Assembly: GCA_964495805.1 (NCBI GenBank)
Contig: CAZBWV010000019.1
Location: forward strand, 62,001-126,000
Direction: 5' to 3'
DNA from: JALXCH01 sp964495805
Lineage (GTDB): Bacteria > Calditrichota > Calditrichia > RBG-13-44-9
Length of the DNA stretch: 64,000 nucleotides
The position numbers and the translations under genes are program-made. Below the pieces are notes generated by a model. That model had not been told where the DNA came from and did not search any database. It was given only the letters and a program-made list of their open reading frames with translations. Below, one piece after another: positions 35,601 to 44,197 of this stretch. Numbering within the stretch: position 1 is the first letter of the stretch; each line of letters starts with the position of its first letter.

Positions 35601-38600
35601 TTAACCGGATAGGATTCTGGTTAGTGTGTCGTTTAGTTCTTTCACGGTAAACGGTTTGCGTACGCATCCCACAAAACCGTATTCGGTGTAGTTGGCAATA
35701 ATTGGGTCGCTGGAGTAACCGCTTGCCACAATGGCTTTAACTTCGGGATCGAATTTTTTAAATTCCTGGATGGCAATTTTCCCCCCCACTCCGCCGGGGA
35801 TGGTTAAATCCATAATAACCACATCAAAGGCTTCACCGGTTTGTTTGGCCCGTCGGTATTTTTCCAGCGCTTCCATGCCATCGCTGGCAACCTCCACCTG
35901 ATAGCCCAATTCGCTCAGGATCTCCGATGCAACATCCTGTACCAGCTCTTCATCATCCATAATCAGAATTTTACCGCTTCCGTGAGCAATCTGGTACTCC
36001 TGAAACTTTTTATGTTTGATCTGTTTTCCGGCTGCTGGAAGGTAAATGTAGAAGGAGCTACCCTGTCCCAGCACCGAATCCACCGTAATTAATCCGTTAT
36101 GGCGTTTAATAATTGAATAAGATGTGGCCAGTCCCAGACCATTTCCCTGCTTTTTGGTGGTGAAATATGGGTCAAAAATTTTGTCCAGATGTTCTTCCGG
36201 AATTCCAATGCCTTCGTCCTTAACGGTGATTTTGACATACTTTCCCGGCGGTAAGGGAAGGCCACTCTTTTCGTTCAGCTCCAGGTTTTCCGCTTTCACT
36301 TCAATGGTACCCCCGTTGGGCATGGATTGCTGAGCGTTGATGATCAGATTTTGAATCACCTGACTGATTTGACCGGTGTCCACCTCCACACTCCACAGGT
36401 CTTCGGGTAATTCCGGTTCGCACAGGATGGAAGAGCCGGAAAGGGTGAAACTGACTGAATCCCGGATAATATCGGCAATGGAGGCGGTCTCTTTTACCGG
36501 AGCACCACCTTTGGAGAAGGTCAGAAGTTGCTGAGTCAGGTCTTTGGCGCGCATGGTGGCGATTTCCGCCTCGGCCAGCCGTTTGCTCACTTTCGGATTA
36601 TCTTTTACCAGCATTCGTGCCAGCGAAATGTTCCCCAATACGGCTGTGAGGATATTGTTGAAATCGTGAGCAATTCCACCGGCCAGGATGCCAATCGATT
36701 CTAACTTTTGCCCTTTTAGTTGTTCCTGTTCCAGTTGTTTCTTTTCGGTAATATCTCGCAATACCAGTACCACGCCAATGATATTACTTTCCTGATCGCG
36801 GATAGGAGCGCCGTTATGCGAAACCATCCGTTCGGTACCATCGCGGGCAATCAACACGGCTTCCTCCGAAAGCCGAATCACTTGCCCGGCATTCATGACT
36901 TTATGGACCGGATTGTCGATATTGCCATTTGCGTAGGAGAGATGAAAAACTTTTTCGAAAGGTTGGCCAATAGCTTCTTGCTGACTCCATCCGGTCAGCT
37001 TTTCGGCAACCGGATTCATCAACACAATTTTCCCTTCGGTGTCGGTGGTAACCACTCCATCTCCGATGGAACGTAGAGTCACAGCCAGACGCTCTTTTTC
37101 TTCCTGAATCATCTCTTCAAATTTCTTACGCTCGGTAATATCCCGGGCAATCGCCAGTGCCACTTCCTTTCCGAAGTAATGGGAGCGGGTCAGTAACACC
37201 TCCTTGGGAAAAATCTCTCCGTTCTTCCGCCGACCCCACCATTCAAATTTTTGCGGTTTACCTTTAAAAGCCTCTTTCAGGAATTGGATGGTTTTTTCGA
37301 TATCCACCATTCCCGGAGCACCTAACACCAATGGCGTTTTTCCGATAAAGAATTCCTTGGGGTAACCGTACATTTTCACCGCCCCTTCATTTACATCCAG
37401 AAATTTGCCATCTTTATCCTGGACGTAAATGGCTTCGGGAATGCTATTAAACAGCTCCCGATAGCTTTCCATGGATTCTTTCAGAAACTGCTCGTTGCGT
37501 TTGCGTTCTTCGATGTTCAGGAAATGGAACAGAAAATGAACCGGTTGGTTATTGGCATCGGTAACCACGGAGCACACCATCTCCGCATGGAATGGTTCTC
37601 CTTTTTGCGGAAGAATACGGATTTCACCGTTCCATTCCTGTTTCTGAATCAGGGACGGGAAAATTTCCTCCTGGAGTAGCTGCTTTCCTTCCTGGTCGAA
37701 GAAATCCATGATGTTGTGCTGAAGTGCATTTTCCGAACAGGAGAGACAGCAATGAATTAAGAATCCTCGATTCACATAGTTGATTTTCCCTTTCAGATCG
37801 GTAAGCACCATGGCAACCGGGGTGGTTTCCACAGCGCGAGTCAGTTGACGTAAATCCTCCTCCATGCGGCGCCGTTCGGTAATATCGAAAGCGGTGACCA
37901 GCAGAGCGGTTTTTCCTTCATAAGTAATGATCCGAGCAGTAAAAGAGATGTAGCGTTCCTCTCCGGATTTAGTGAGAATGCGAAATTCATTGTGGTACCA
38001 TTCGTCAGGCTTTTCGCGGGTTTGACGGTCAATCTCCTCGATTAAACGATGGTCGTCGGGATGCACCAGATCTTTTAAGGTAAGGTTTAGGAATTCGGAG
38101 AGAGGGTATCCGGTCAGTTTTTCCGAGGCGGGATTAACATAGCGGAACCGCGCTTTCTGAATGATGACGATAGCTGAACTGGTGGTTTCGGTAAACACCC
38201 GAAATTTGGTTTCACTTTCCAGCAAAGCATCGTAAGCTTTCTCCAGTTTTTCCTTCTGGCGAACAATTTCGGCGGTGCGCTCCTGCACCCGTTTTTCCAG
38301 CACCTCTTTCTGGTAAGCAATGCGTCCTACCCGATACTGATGCAGGGAAGCGACCACGATGGCCACAAAAAGAACACTTAAAAGAATAAACCACCATTTT
38401 TGCCAGAAAGGAGCTTTGATGATAAAGTGGTAGGTGGCAGCTTCTTCGCTCCAGATGTTGTTTGCATTACAGGCTTTTACCTTAAATGTATAAGAACCTG
38501 GCGGAAGGTTTGAATAAGTCGCGTGATCCTCTTGAGTCGGTGGCGACCAGGTGGGGTCGAATCCTTCTAAAATATATTTGTAATACACTTCTTCCGGTTG

Positions 38601-40721
38601 ATATAAAGAAATTCCGGTGTAATAAAAGGTAATGTAGTTTTTTCGGTACGAAAATTGGGCATTCGGTTTCAGGGGAACCTCGTTCCAGAACAGACGCATT
38701 TTTTTTAAATGGATCAGGGGAGGAACCCGATTGGTATGAATTTCGTTGGGATTATATTTTACCGCTCCGTTAATGGTTCCAAACCAGATGTTGCCGGAAT
38801 GATCCAGATAACAGGCATTCTGGTTCGATTCGCTTATGAGTGAACCGTTCTCCCCTCCCAATTGTCGTAATGTAGAATCCTGGGGATGGAATATTTTCAC
38901 TCCCCGGATGGTTCCCAGCCATATCTGATCTTTATTATCCACCACCAGGGAATAAATTCGGGTGTTTTTCATGGTGGCTAATCGTGAATAATTGTAAGCA
39001 AAATGTCCGTCATATCGGATTAGTTCCCCATCATTCGCTGCCATCCAGAGATCACCCCGAGAATCCTGTGCAATGCTGGTTACTGAATAAAGAGGAGTTC
39101 CGTTTTCGGGTGTCACAGTTTGGAACTTCCCATTCCGATATACCATCAGGGGATGACGCGAAATTCCAATCCATAAATCTCCTGAGCGGTCACAATATAA
39201 AACTCGTATTCCGTTACCGGATAAGCCATGTTCCGTGGTGTAAAGCTCTGCCCGATGTGTCTCCAGAGAATATCGAATCAGACCGGATGAAAAAGTGCCA
39301 AACCAGATGGAACCGGAAGAATCCTCCTCCATGGTGATTGTTTCGTCCCAGGGAATCCGGGAAGTTCGTTTAAAAATTTGATAGGCTTCGGTTTCAGGGT
39401 TCAACCGGATGGTGACATAAGGTGATGAAGTGATCCAGATATATCCTTCCCGGTCTGCCAAAAGACCATAAACATTCCGTACGGGAATTTTCCCGATGGA
39501 GGTATAATGAGTAATTTGACGATTGAAGGAATGTTTTGTCGGATAAAATAGCCTGGTTAAACCTTCCTCCGAACCAATCCATGTGTTACCTTGAGTATCT
39601 TCACAAAAGCTCCATACGGAATTGTCGGGCAACCCGTCTGTTACAGTGTAAAGTTCCAATCGCCGATCTCGAAACATGCATACGCCCCCTCCGTCTGTGC
39701 CAATCCAGTAATTTCCTTCGCGGTCCTGAAACAAAGCAGAGATGCGATTCCGGCTCAAACCATTTTTTCTGGAAATGGAACCGATGATTTCAACTTTATT
39801 GGAAAAAGTGTCTGCTTTAAGGATGGTAATACCGCTATCCGGGCTGCCTGCCCATACCATTCCGGAGCGATCTGCAAGCAGAGCAATGGTTACCGGTTGG
39901 CGAAGACCTTTTTGAATTGTTTGAAAAGAAAAAGCAGAGGGAGACAAATCAGCCGATTTTAAATGAACGCGAGAAATTCCGCGAGTTGTTCCTACCCAGA
40001 TGTCACCTGCCAGATCGGATACCAGTGAAAACACCGCTCCCTTTATCAAGCCATGCTCAGAAGTGAGTGTCAAAAAAGAATTCTTCTGAATGGGTTGGCT
40101 GGTACGAAGAATGGTTACGCCTGAATTGGTTCCGAGCCATAGTCGGTGAAACCGATCCATAAGCATGGCATGAATAGAATTGCCGGGTAAACCGTTACGA
40201 TCGGTGTATCGAGTTAAAGTACTGTCCCGAAAACAATAAAGCCCCTGGGTAGCGGTGGAAATCCAGAATGTGCCATCATCCTCCCGAAGGAATCCGGTAA
40301 TAAAGGGTAATGAAGAATGACTTGAGTCCTGAAGAGAAACGACAATCTCAAATTGTTTGGTCTGCCAATTGTATTGGGCGATTACACCGGTAGCAAAACT
40401 GAACCAGAGATGTCCCTGGGTATCCTTGAAACTTGAGGTGATATAGTTGTCCGGAAGTCCATTCTCCCGGGTAAAATTCTCAAAGGTATGACCGTCGAAT
40501 TTAGAGAGTCCGTCCATGGTGCCAATCCACAGGTAACCGTCGTCGTCCTGCAAAATGGTTTTTACCTGGGATTGCACCAGCCCGTCGGGAACATTGTAAA
40601 CCCGGATGTTTAACCGTTGTGCAAAAATATCGCCAACCAGCACGAAAAGAAGAAATGATATCCGAATATATAATCTGGCAAAGCCAGGTAAAATAGGTAA
40701 TGTCCGTACGGGGATCTTCAT
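35601..40721 (-). CDS. Giant hybrid sensor: Reg_prop propeller, Y_Y_Y, four PAS, histidine kinase, receiver
   Basis: The 1706-residue protein has a signal anchor, then a beta-propeller of two-component-regulator repeats (about 30-690; DGYLWIGTMDGLSKFDG and GNYWIGTDGGG are typical). A Y_Y_Y domain (about 705-780), one transmembrane segment (about 790-815) and a coiled linker follow. Four PAS domains lie at about 845-965, 970-1090, 1095-1215 and 1220-1335. The HisKA domain has the phospho-acceptor H1352 in IAHDFNNIL, then an HATPase (NAQQS, DEGIGIP, GNGLGLAT) and a C-terminal receiver with D1638 in VVIMDLTIPG. It lacks the AraC-type DNA-binding output of classical hybrid two-component systems. 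Start ATG at 40721. Confidence 0.88.
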   Translation of the reverse strand: MKIPVRTLPILPGFARLYIRISFLLFVLVGDIFAQRLNIRVYNVPDGLVQSQVKTILQDDDGYLWIGTMDGLSKFDGHTFENFTRENGLPDNYITSSFKDTQGHLWFSFATGVIAQYNWQTKQFEIVVSLQDSSHSSLPFITGFLREDDGTFWISTATQGLYCFRDSTLTRYTDRNGLPGNSIHAMLMDRFHRLWLGTNSGVTILRTSQPIQKNSFLTLTSEHGLIKGAVFSLVSDLAGDIWVGTTRGISRVHLKSADLSPSAFSFQTIQKGLRQPVTIALLADRSGMVWAGSPDSGITILKADTFSNKVEIIGSISRKNGLSRNRISALFQDREGNYWIGTDGGGVCMFRDRRLELYTVTDGLPDNSVWSFCEDTQGNTWIGSEEGLTRLFYPTKHSFNRQITHYTSIGKIPVRNVYGLLADREGYIWITSSPYVTIRLNPETEAYQIFKRTSRIPWDETITMEEDSSGSIWFGTFSSGLIRYSLETHRAELYTTEHGLSGNGIRVLYCDRSGDLWIGISRHPLMVYRNGKFQTVTPENGTPLYSVTSIAQDSRGDLWMAANDGELIRYDGHFAYNYSRLATMKNTRIYSLVVDNKDQIWLGTIRGVKIFHPQDSTLRQLGGENGSLISESNQNACYLDHSGNIWFGTINGAVKYNPNEIHTNRVPPLIHLKKMRLFWNEVPLKPNAQFSYRKNYITFYYTGISLYQPEEVYYKYILEGFDPTWSPPTQEDHATYSNLPPGSYTFKVKACNANNIWSEEAATYHFIIKAPFWQKWWFILLSVLFVAIVVASLHQYRVGRIAYQKEVLEKRVQERTAEIVRQKEKLEKAYDALLESETKFRVFTETTSSAIVIIQKARFRYVNPASEKLTGYPLSEFLNLTLKDLVHPDDHRLIEEIDRQTREKPDEWYHNEFRILTKSGEERYISFTARIITYEGKTALLVTAFDITERRRMEEDLRQLTRAVETTPVAMVLTDLKGKINYVNRGFLIHCCLSCSENALQHNIMDFFDQEGKQLLQEEIFPSLIQKQEWNGEIRILPQKGEPFHAEMVCSVVTDANNQPVHFLFHFLNIEERKRNEQFLKESMESYRELFNSIPEAIYVQDKDGKFLDVNEGAVKMYGYPKEFFIGKTPLVLGAPGMVDIEKTIQFLKEAFKGKPQKFEWWGRRKNGEIFPKEVLLTRSHYFGKEVALAIARDITERKKFEEMIQEEKERLAVTLRSIGDGVVTTDTEGKIVLMNPVAEKLTGWSQQEAIGQPFEKVFHLSYANGNIDNPVHKVMNAGQVIRLSEEAVLIARDGTERMVSHNGAPIRDQESNIIGVVLVLRDITEKKQLEQEQLKGQKLESIGILAGGIAHDFNNILTAVLGNISLARMLVKDNPKVSKRLAEAEIATMRAKDLTQQLLTFSKGGAPVKETASIADIIRDSVSFTLSGSSILCEPELPEDLWSVEVDTGQISQVIQNLIINAQQSMPNGGTIEVKAENLELNEKSGLPLPPGKYVKITVKDEGIGIPEEHLDKIFDPYFTTKKQGNGLGLATSYSIIKRHNGLITVDSVLGQGSSFYIYLPAAGKQIKHKKFQEYQIAHGSGKILIMDDEELVQDVASEILSELGYQVEVASDGMEALEKYRRAKQTGEAFDVVIMDLTIPGGVGGKIAIQEFKKFDPEVKAIVASGYSSDPIIANYTEYGFVGCVRKPFTVKELNDTLTRILSG

Positions 40722-41186
40722 CACATTAAATATTTTTTTGTCTAAAAAAGTATATTCGGATGTTGTCAGGAAAAATTAATTCTTAAATATTTTCCTTGAT
40801 ACGAATGAATGCCTTGAAAAAGCAATTTGTTCTTTCTTTTTGAAAAGATAATTTTTAGGAAAAGAAGGGATTCATTTTATCCGCTTATAGTGTAGAATAT
40901 TCTACACTCCCGAAGAATATTCCACAATCATCTTCCGGATTTCACCCACGTAAAGCCATCCCGAAATTTATATTTTTTACTTTTTTGATTTTCCTATCTC
41001 TTTGTTATTTCGGCAGTAAGCAATTCTCCTCACTCTTTTCCAATGGGTTATTTCCGCAAACGGGAATGGTATTTGTGCTGAATTAATCCGGATGAAGAGA
41101 AACCGGAGGATACTTGGGGCGGATTCATCGTTTTTTTCTATCTGGAGTGATATAAGCACAGGAAACAGCGGAAAGAAGGTAAGACA
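40722..41186. other. Divergent intergenic region between sensor kinase and copper-efflux operon
   Basis: This 465-base region contains the strong inverted-repeat pair at 40891-40926 and A/T-rich flanks. A minus-strand promoter, TTGTGG (40928-40923)-N17-TAGAAT (40905-40900), overlaps the pair and would drive the sensor kinase. A minus-strand frame at 40977-41159 shows no coding signs. Confidence 0.6.
40891..40926. promoter_or_regulatory. Tandem palindromic operator, half-site GTAGAAT
   Basis: Site 1 is a perfect 18-bp palindrome, GTGTAGAATATTCTACAC (40891-40908). Site 2 is GAAGAATATTCCAC (40913-40926), matching 12 of the inner 14 bases. Their centres are 20 bp apart, two helical turns. Site 1 overlaps a -10-like TAGAAT on both strands. 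The arrangement fits a dimeric repressor or activator acting on the copper genes, the sensor gene, or both. The regulator is not in the window. Confidence 0.65.
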
Positions 41187-42452
41187 ATGAAAATGTTCGT
41201 GTGGTTACTCATCGGAGTGCTATTGAATGGTGGAATGCTTATGGCTCAATGGGAAGCGGTTCCGGTTACCCCGGAAGCGCTGGTTCAGGAGGCGCTTTCC
41301 CGTAATCCGGAGCTGAAAAGCAGCTACTACCGCTGGCAATCCAGCCGGGCCACCATTTCTCCCGCGGGCACTTTACCGGATTTGCAGGTGGGCATTAGTT
41401 TACTCAACCTTCCGGTGAACAGTTTTGCCTTTAACCGGGAGCCCATGACCGGCAAGCAGTTTGCCCTTCGGCAGAAAATACCCTTCCCCGGCAAGTTAGG
41501 GCTTAAATCGGACCTTGCCCGGGTACAGAGCGACATGGAGCAAGCGTTTTACCAGGAAGCACGCAATCAACTGAAAGCACAGGTGCGAGTGTTTTATTAC
41601 GAGCTATTTTATTTAACCCGCTCCCTGGAGGTACTGAATAAAAATCTGGAGCTGTTGCAACGAGTACGGGAGGTGGCGGAAACCCGCTACAGTGTGGGCA
41701 CAGGATTGCAACAGGATATTCTACGGATTCAGGTGGAATTGCTCAAGATGGAAGAACAAAAGGAGAATTTGCTTTTTCGGCGCAGAGAGGTTTGCGCCCG
41801 GTTGAACGAACTGCTCAATCGAACTGAAAACCAACCCATTGTGCCGGTGGATACTCTAAGTCTTCCGGTAATAACCCTGCCTTTCGATACATTGCTGATC
41901 CGGGTCGAACGGTACCGTCCGCTGGTGCGGGCCTGGAAGCTCCGGAACCGGCAGCAAGAAAAACGGGTGGCACTGGCACAAAAACAATATTTGCCGGATT
42001 TCACTTTGGGAGTGGCGTACACGCAGCGGGAAAAGCTGGTGGGTGGGTATGCCGGAGTGGATTTCTTCTCCGTCTGGCTGACTGTGGATGTTCCCCTGTA
42101 TTTCTGGCGGAAGCAGCGGAAGCAGGTGGAGCAACAAACGTTTTTGCAGCAAAACACCCGGTGGAATTTACGCAAAGTACTCAATCAGGTTCGGGCAGAA
42201 ATTGCAGTGGTTTATGAGGACATCCAGCGAAATCGCCGCCTGGTTCAGCTTTATCGGGAGGGCATTCTGCCCCAGGCAGAGCAAAGCTTTCGAGCCAACC
42301 TGTCCGGCTACCGTACCGGAAAGATCGATTTCCTTACTTTGCTGAACAGCCAGATGGTTCTGTTTAATTATCGCCAGGAATATTACCGCAAATTGAGCAA
42401 TTTGCACAAACAGATGGCACGATTGGTTTTTCTGGTGGGTGAGGAACTATAA
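41187..42452 (+). CDS. cusC: TolC/CusC-type outer-membrane efflux protein
   Basis: The 421-residue protein has a signal peptide (about 1-20) and the two-repeat outer-membrane factor fold: LVQEALSRNPELKSSYYRWQ opens repeat 1 and long helices run through repeat 2 (about 250-410). No lipobox Cys is seen, so it is probably not lipidated. It should form the outer-membrane channel of the tripartite RND complex with the next two genes. GAAGG precedes the ATG. Specificity for copper/silver rests on its neighbours, and the symbol is assigned by context. Confidence 0.8.
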   Translation: MKMFVWLLIGVLLNGGMLMAQWEAVPVTPEALVQEALSRNPELKSSYYRWQSSRATISPAGTLPDLQVGISLLNLPVNSFAFNREPMTGKQFALRQKIPFPGKLGLKSDLARVQSDMEQAFYQEARNQLKAQVRVFYYELFYLTRSLEVLNKNLELLQRVREVAETRYSVGTGLQQDILRIQVELLKMEEQKENLLFRRREVCARLNELLNRTENQPIVPVDTLSLPVITLPFDTLLIRVERYRPLVRAWKLRNRQQEKRVALAQKQYLPDFTLGVAYTQREKLVGGYAGVDFFSVWLTVDVPLYFWRKQRKQVEQQTFLQQNTRWNLRKVLNQVRAEIAVVYEDIQRNRRLVQLYREGILPQAEQSFRANLSGYRTGKIDFLTLLNSQMVLFNYRQEYYRKLSNLHKQMARLVFLVGEEL

Positions 42453-42480
42453 CCAAAGACATCGGAACAAAGGAGTTTTT

Positions 42481-44028
42481 ATGAATCGAAAAATTGGACT
42501 GGTGACGCTGGGGATGATCGGATTCGCTCTTGCCCTCTGGCTGGGTCTGGGCGGGGGATGGGATTCGAAAGCACCGGAAAAAACCGGAAAAAGGGTGCTA
42601 TATACCTGTCCCATGCATCCCGAGATGATTCAGGAAGAACCCGGCCAGTGCCCCAAATGCGGAATGGATCTGGTGCCGGTGAAAACTGCTCCCGAAACAA
42701 CCGAACACCAACCCGATTCGACAACGGGCAAGGTTCAGTTGTGGACCTGCGGTATGCATCCGGAAGTGTTGCTGGAGGAACCCGGACAGTGTCCGAAATG
42801 CGGAATGAACCTGGTGCCGGCAAAACAGCAAAGGAACCATGCGCCAGCAGGTACCGGAAAGCGAAAAATTCTTTACTGGCAAGCACCCATGGACCCTACC
42901 GAAATCTACGACCATCCCGGTAAATCCAGAATGGGAATGGATCTGGTGCCTGTGTACGAAGACCAGCTAATGAGTGGCCGAACGGTAGTGATTGATCCGG
43001 CTACGGTGCAGAAAATGGGTGTACGTACGGCTTCCGTTCGGAGAATGGAATTTCGACGAGAAATCCGTGCGGTGGGAGTGGTGAAATTTAACGAGGAGAA
43101 GGTGTATGCCCTCAGCGCAAGAATTTCCGGCTGGGTGGAAAAGTTGTACGTAAATTCCACCGGCGAAATGATTCGCTCCGGCGACCCTTTGCTGGAAATT
43201 TATTCCCCGGACCTGGTAACCACCCAGCAGGAGTATTTACTTGCTCTGAAAAATCTTCGTCAGGTACGTAGCAGTTCGCTGGGTATCCTGCGTCAGAGTG
43301 CTGAGTCGCTGCTCCGCTCTGCCCGCGCCCGGTTTCACAACTGGGGCATTTCCGAAGCGGAAATCCGGCAGCTTGAACAGACCGGTGTGGTACGGAAAAC
43401 CCTTCCGCTGGTTTCTCCCTATCGGGGTGTTGTGGTTCGTAAAAATGTGCAGGAGGGAAGTTTTATCAAAGAGGGCAGCCTGTTGTATCGCATTGCGGAT
43501 TTATCCACCGTGTGGGTTTTGGTCAGCATTTACGACAATGAACTTCCGTGGATTTCCACAGGTCAACCGGCGGAAATGGAGCTTAGCTACTTGCCCGGAA
43601 AGCGGTATCGCGGAAAAGTGCAGTACATTTATCCTTATTTAGATGAAAAATCCCGGGAAGTCCGGCTGCGACTTCAATTCCCGAATCCGGCTCTGGAGCT
43701 AAAGCCGGGAATGTATGCCACAGTTTATTTATCCGGAAAACCCATTCCCGATGCCCTGGTGGTTCCTGCCGAAGCAGTGCTCCGCACCGGAAAACGAAAT
43801 ATCGTGTTTGTGGTGCGTGGTGCGGGGAAGTTCGAACCGCGGGAAGTCCGAATTGGGGAAGAAGATGGACGGGGTAATTTACGCGTCCTTTCCGGTCTGC
43901 TGGAGGGAGAAACGATTGTGCGCTCCGGTCAGTTCCTGCTGGATAGCGAAAGCCGACTCCAGGAAGCGATCCGGAAATTGCTGGAAGAGGTTTCAAAGCC
44001 TGAATCACAAAATTCAAATAACAAATGA
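42481..44028 (+). CDS. cusB: CusB-type periplasmic adaptor with heavy-metal-binding domains
   Basis: The 515-residue membrane fusion protein has an N-terminal anchor (about 5-25) and tandem HMBD modules: residues 41-67 (YTCPMHP ... CPKCGMDLVPV) and 88-114 (WTCGMHP ... CPKCGMNLVPA). A third Cys-free module at 132-159 (YWQAPMDP ... MGMDLVPVYED) is the common CusB form. The hairpin-lipoyl-barrel adaptor core follows. It passes metal to the RND pump and joins it to the CusC channel. The ATG at 42481 has AAGGAG seven bases upstream. The frame extends back to 42439 inside cusC and is not used. An extra HMBD relative to typical CusB proteins is worth note. Confidence 0.88.
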   Translation: MNRKIGLVTLGMIGFALALWLGLGGGWDSKAPEKTGKRVLYTCPMHPEMIQEEPGQCPKCGMDLVPVKTAPETTEHQPDSTTGKVQLWTCGMHPEVLLEEPGQCPKCGMNLVPAKQQRNHAPAGTGKRKILYWQAPMDPTEIYDHPGKSRMGMDLVPVYEDQLMSGRTVVIDPATVQKMGVRTASVRRMEFRREIRAVGVVKFNEEKVYALSARISGWVEKLYVNSTGEMIRSGDPLLEIYSPDLVTTQQEYLLALKNLRQVRSSSLGILRQSAESLLRSARARFHNWGISEAEIRQLEQTGVVRKTLPLVSPYRGVVVRKNVQEGSFIKEGSLLYRIADLSTVWVLVSIYDNELPWISTGQPAEMELSYLPGKRYRGKVQYIYPYLDEKSREVRLRLQFPNPALELKPGMYATVYLSGKPIPDALVVPAEAVLRTGKRNIVFVVRGAGKFEPREVRIGEEDGRGNLRVLSGLLEGETIVRSGQFLLDSESRLQEAIRKLLEEVSKPESQNSNNK

Positions 44029-44197
44029 AATCTCCCAATACAGTTGTGTTCCGGGAAAAAGCAAAATTGTACAAAAAGTGTCGGGTCTCTGGAGAAAGAA
44101 GCCTTTTCCTGATGGCCTGGAAACAGGGTTAATGTTCACCGGGGAAAAAGGCGCTTTTCCGCTTAGGGAAGAACACACAGAAAAATGAGAAAAGTTT

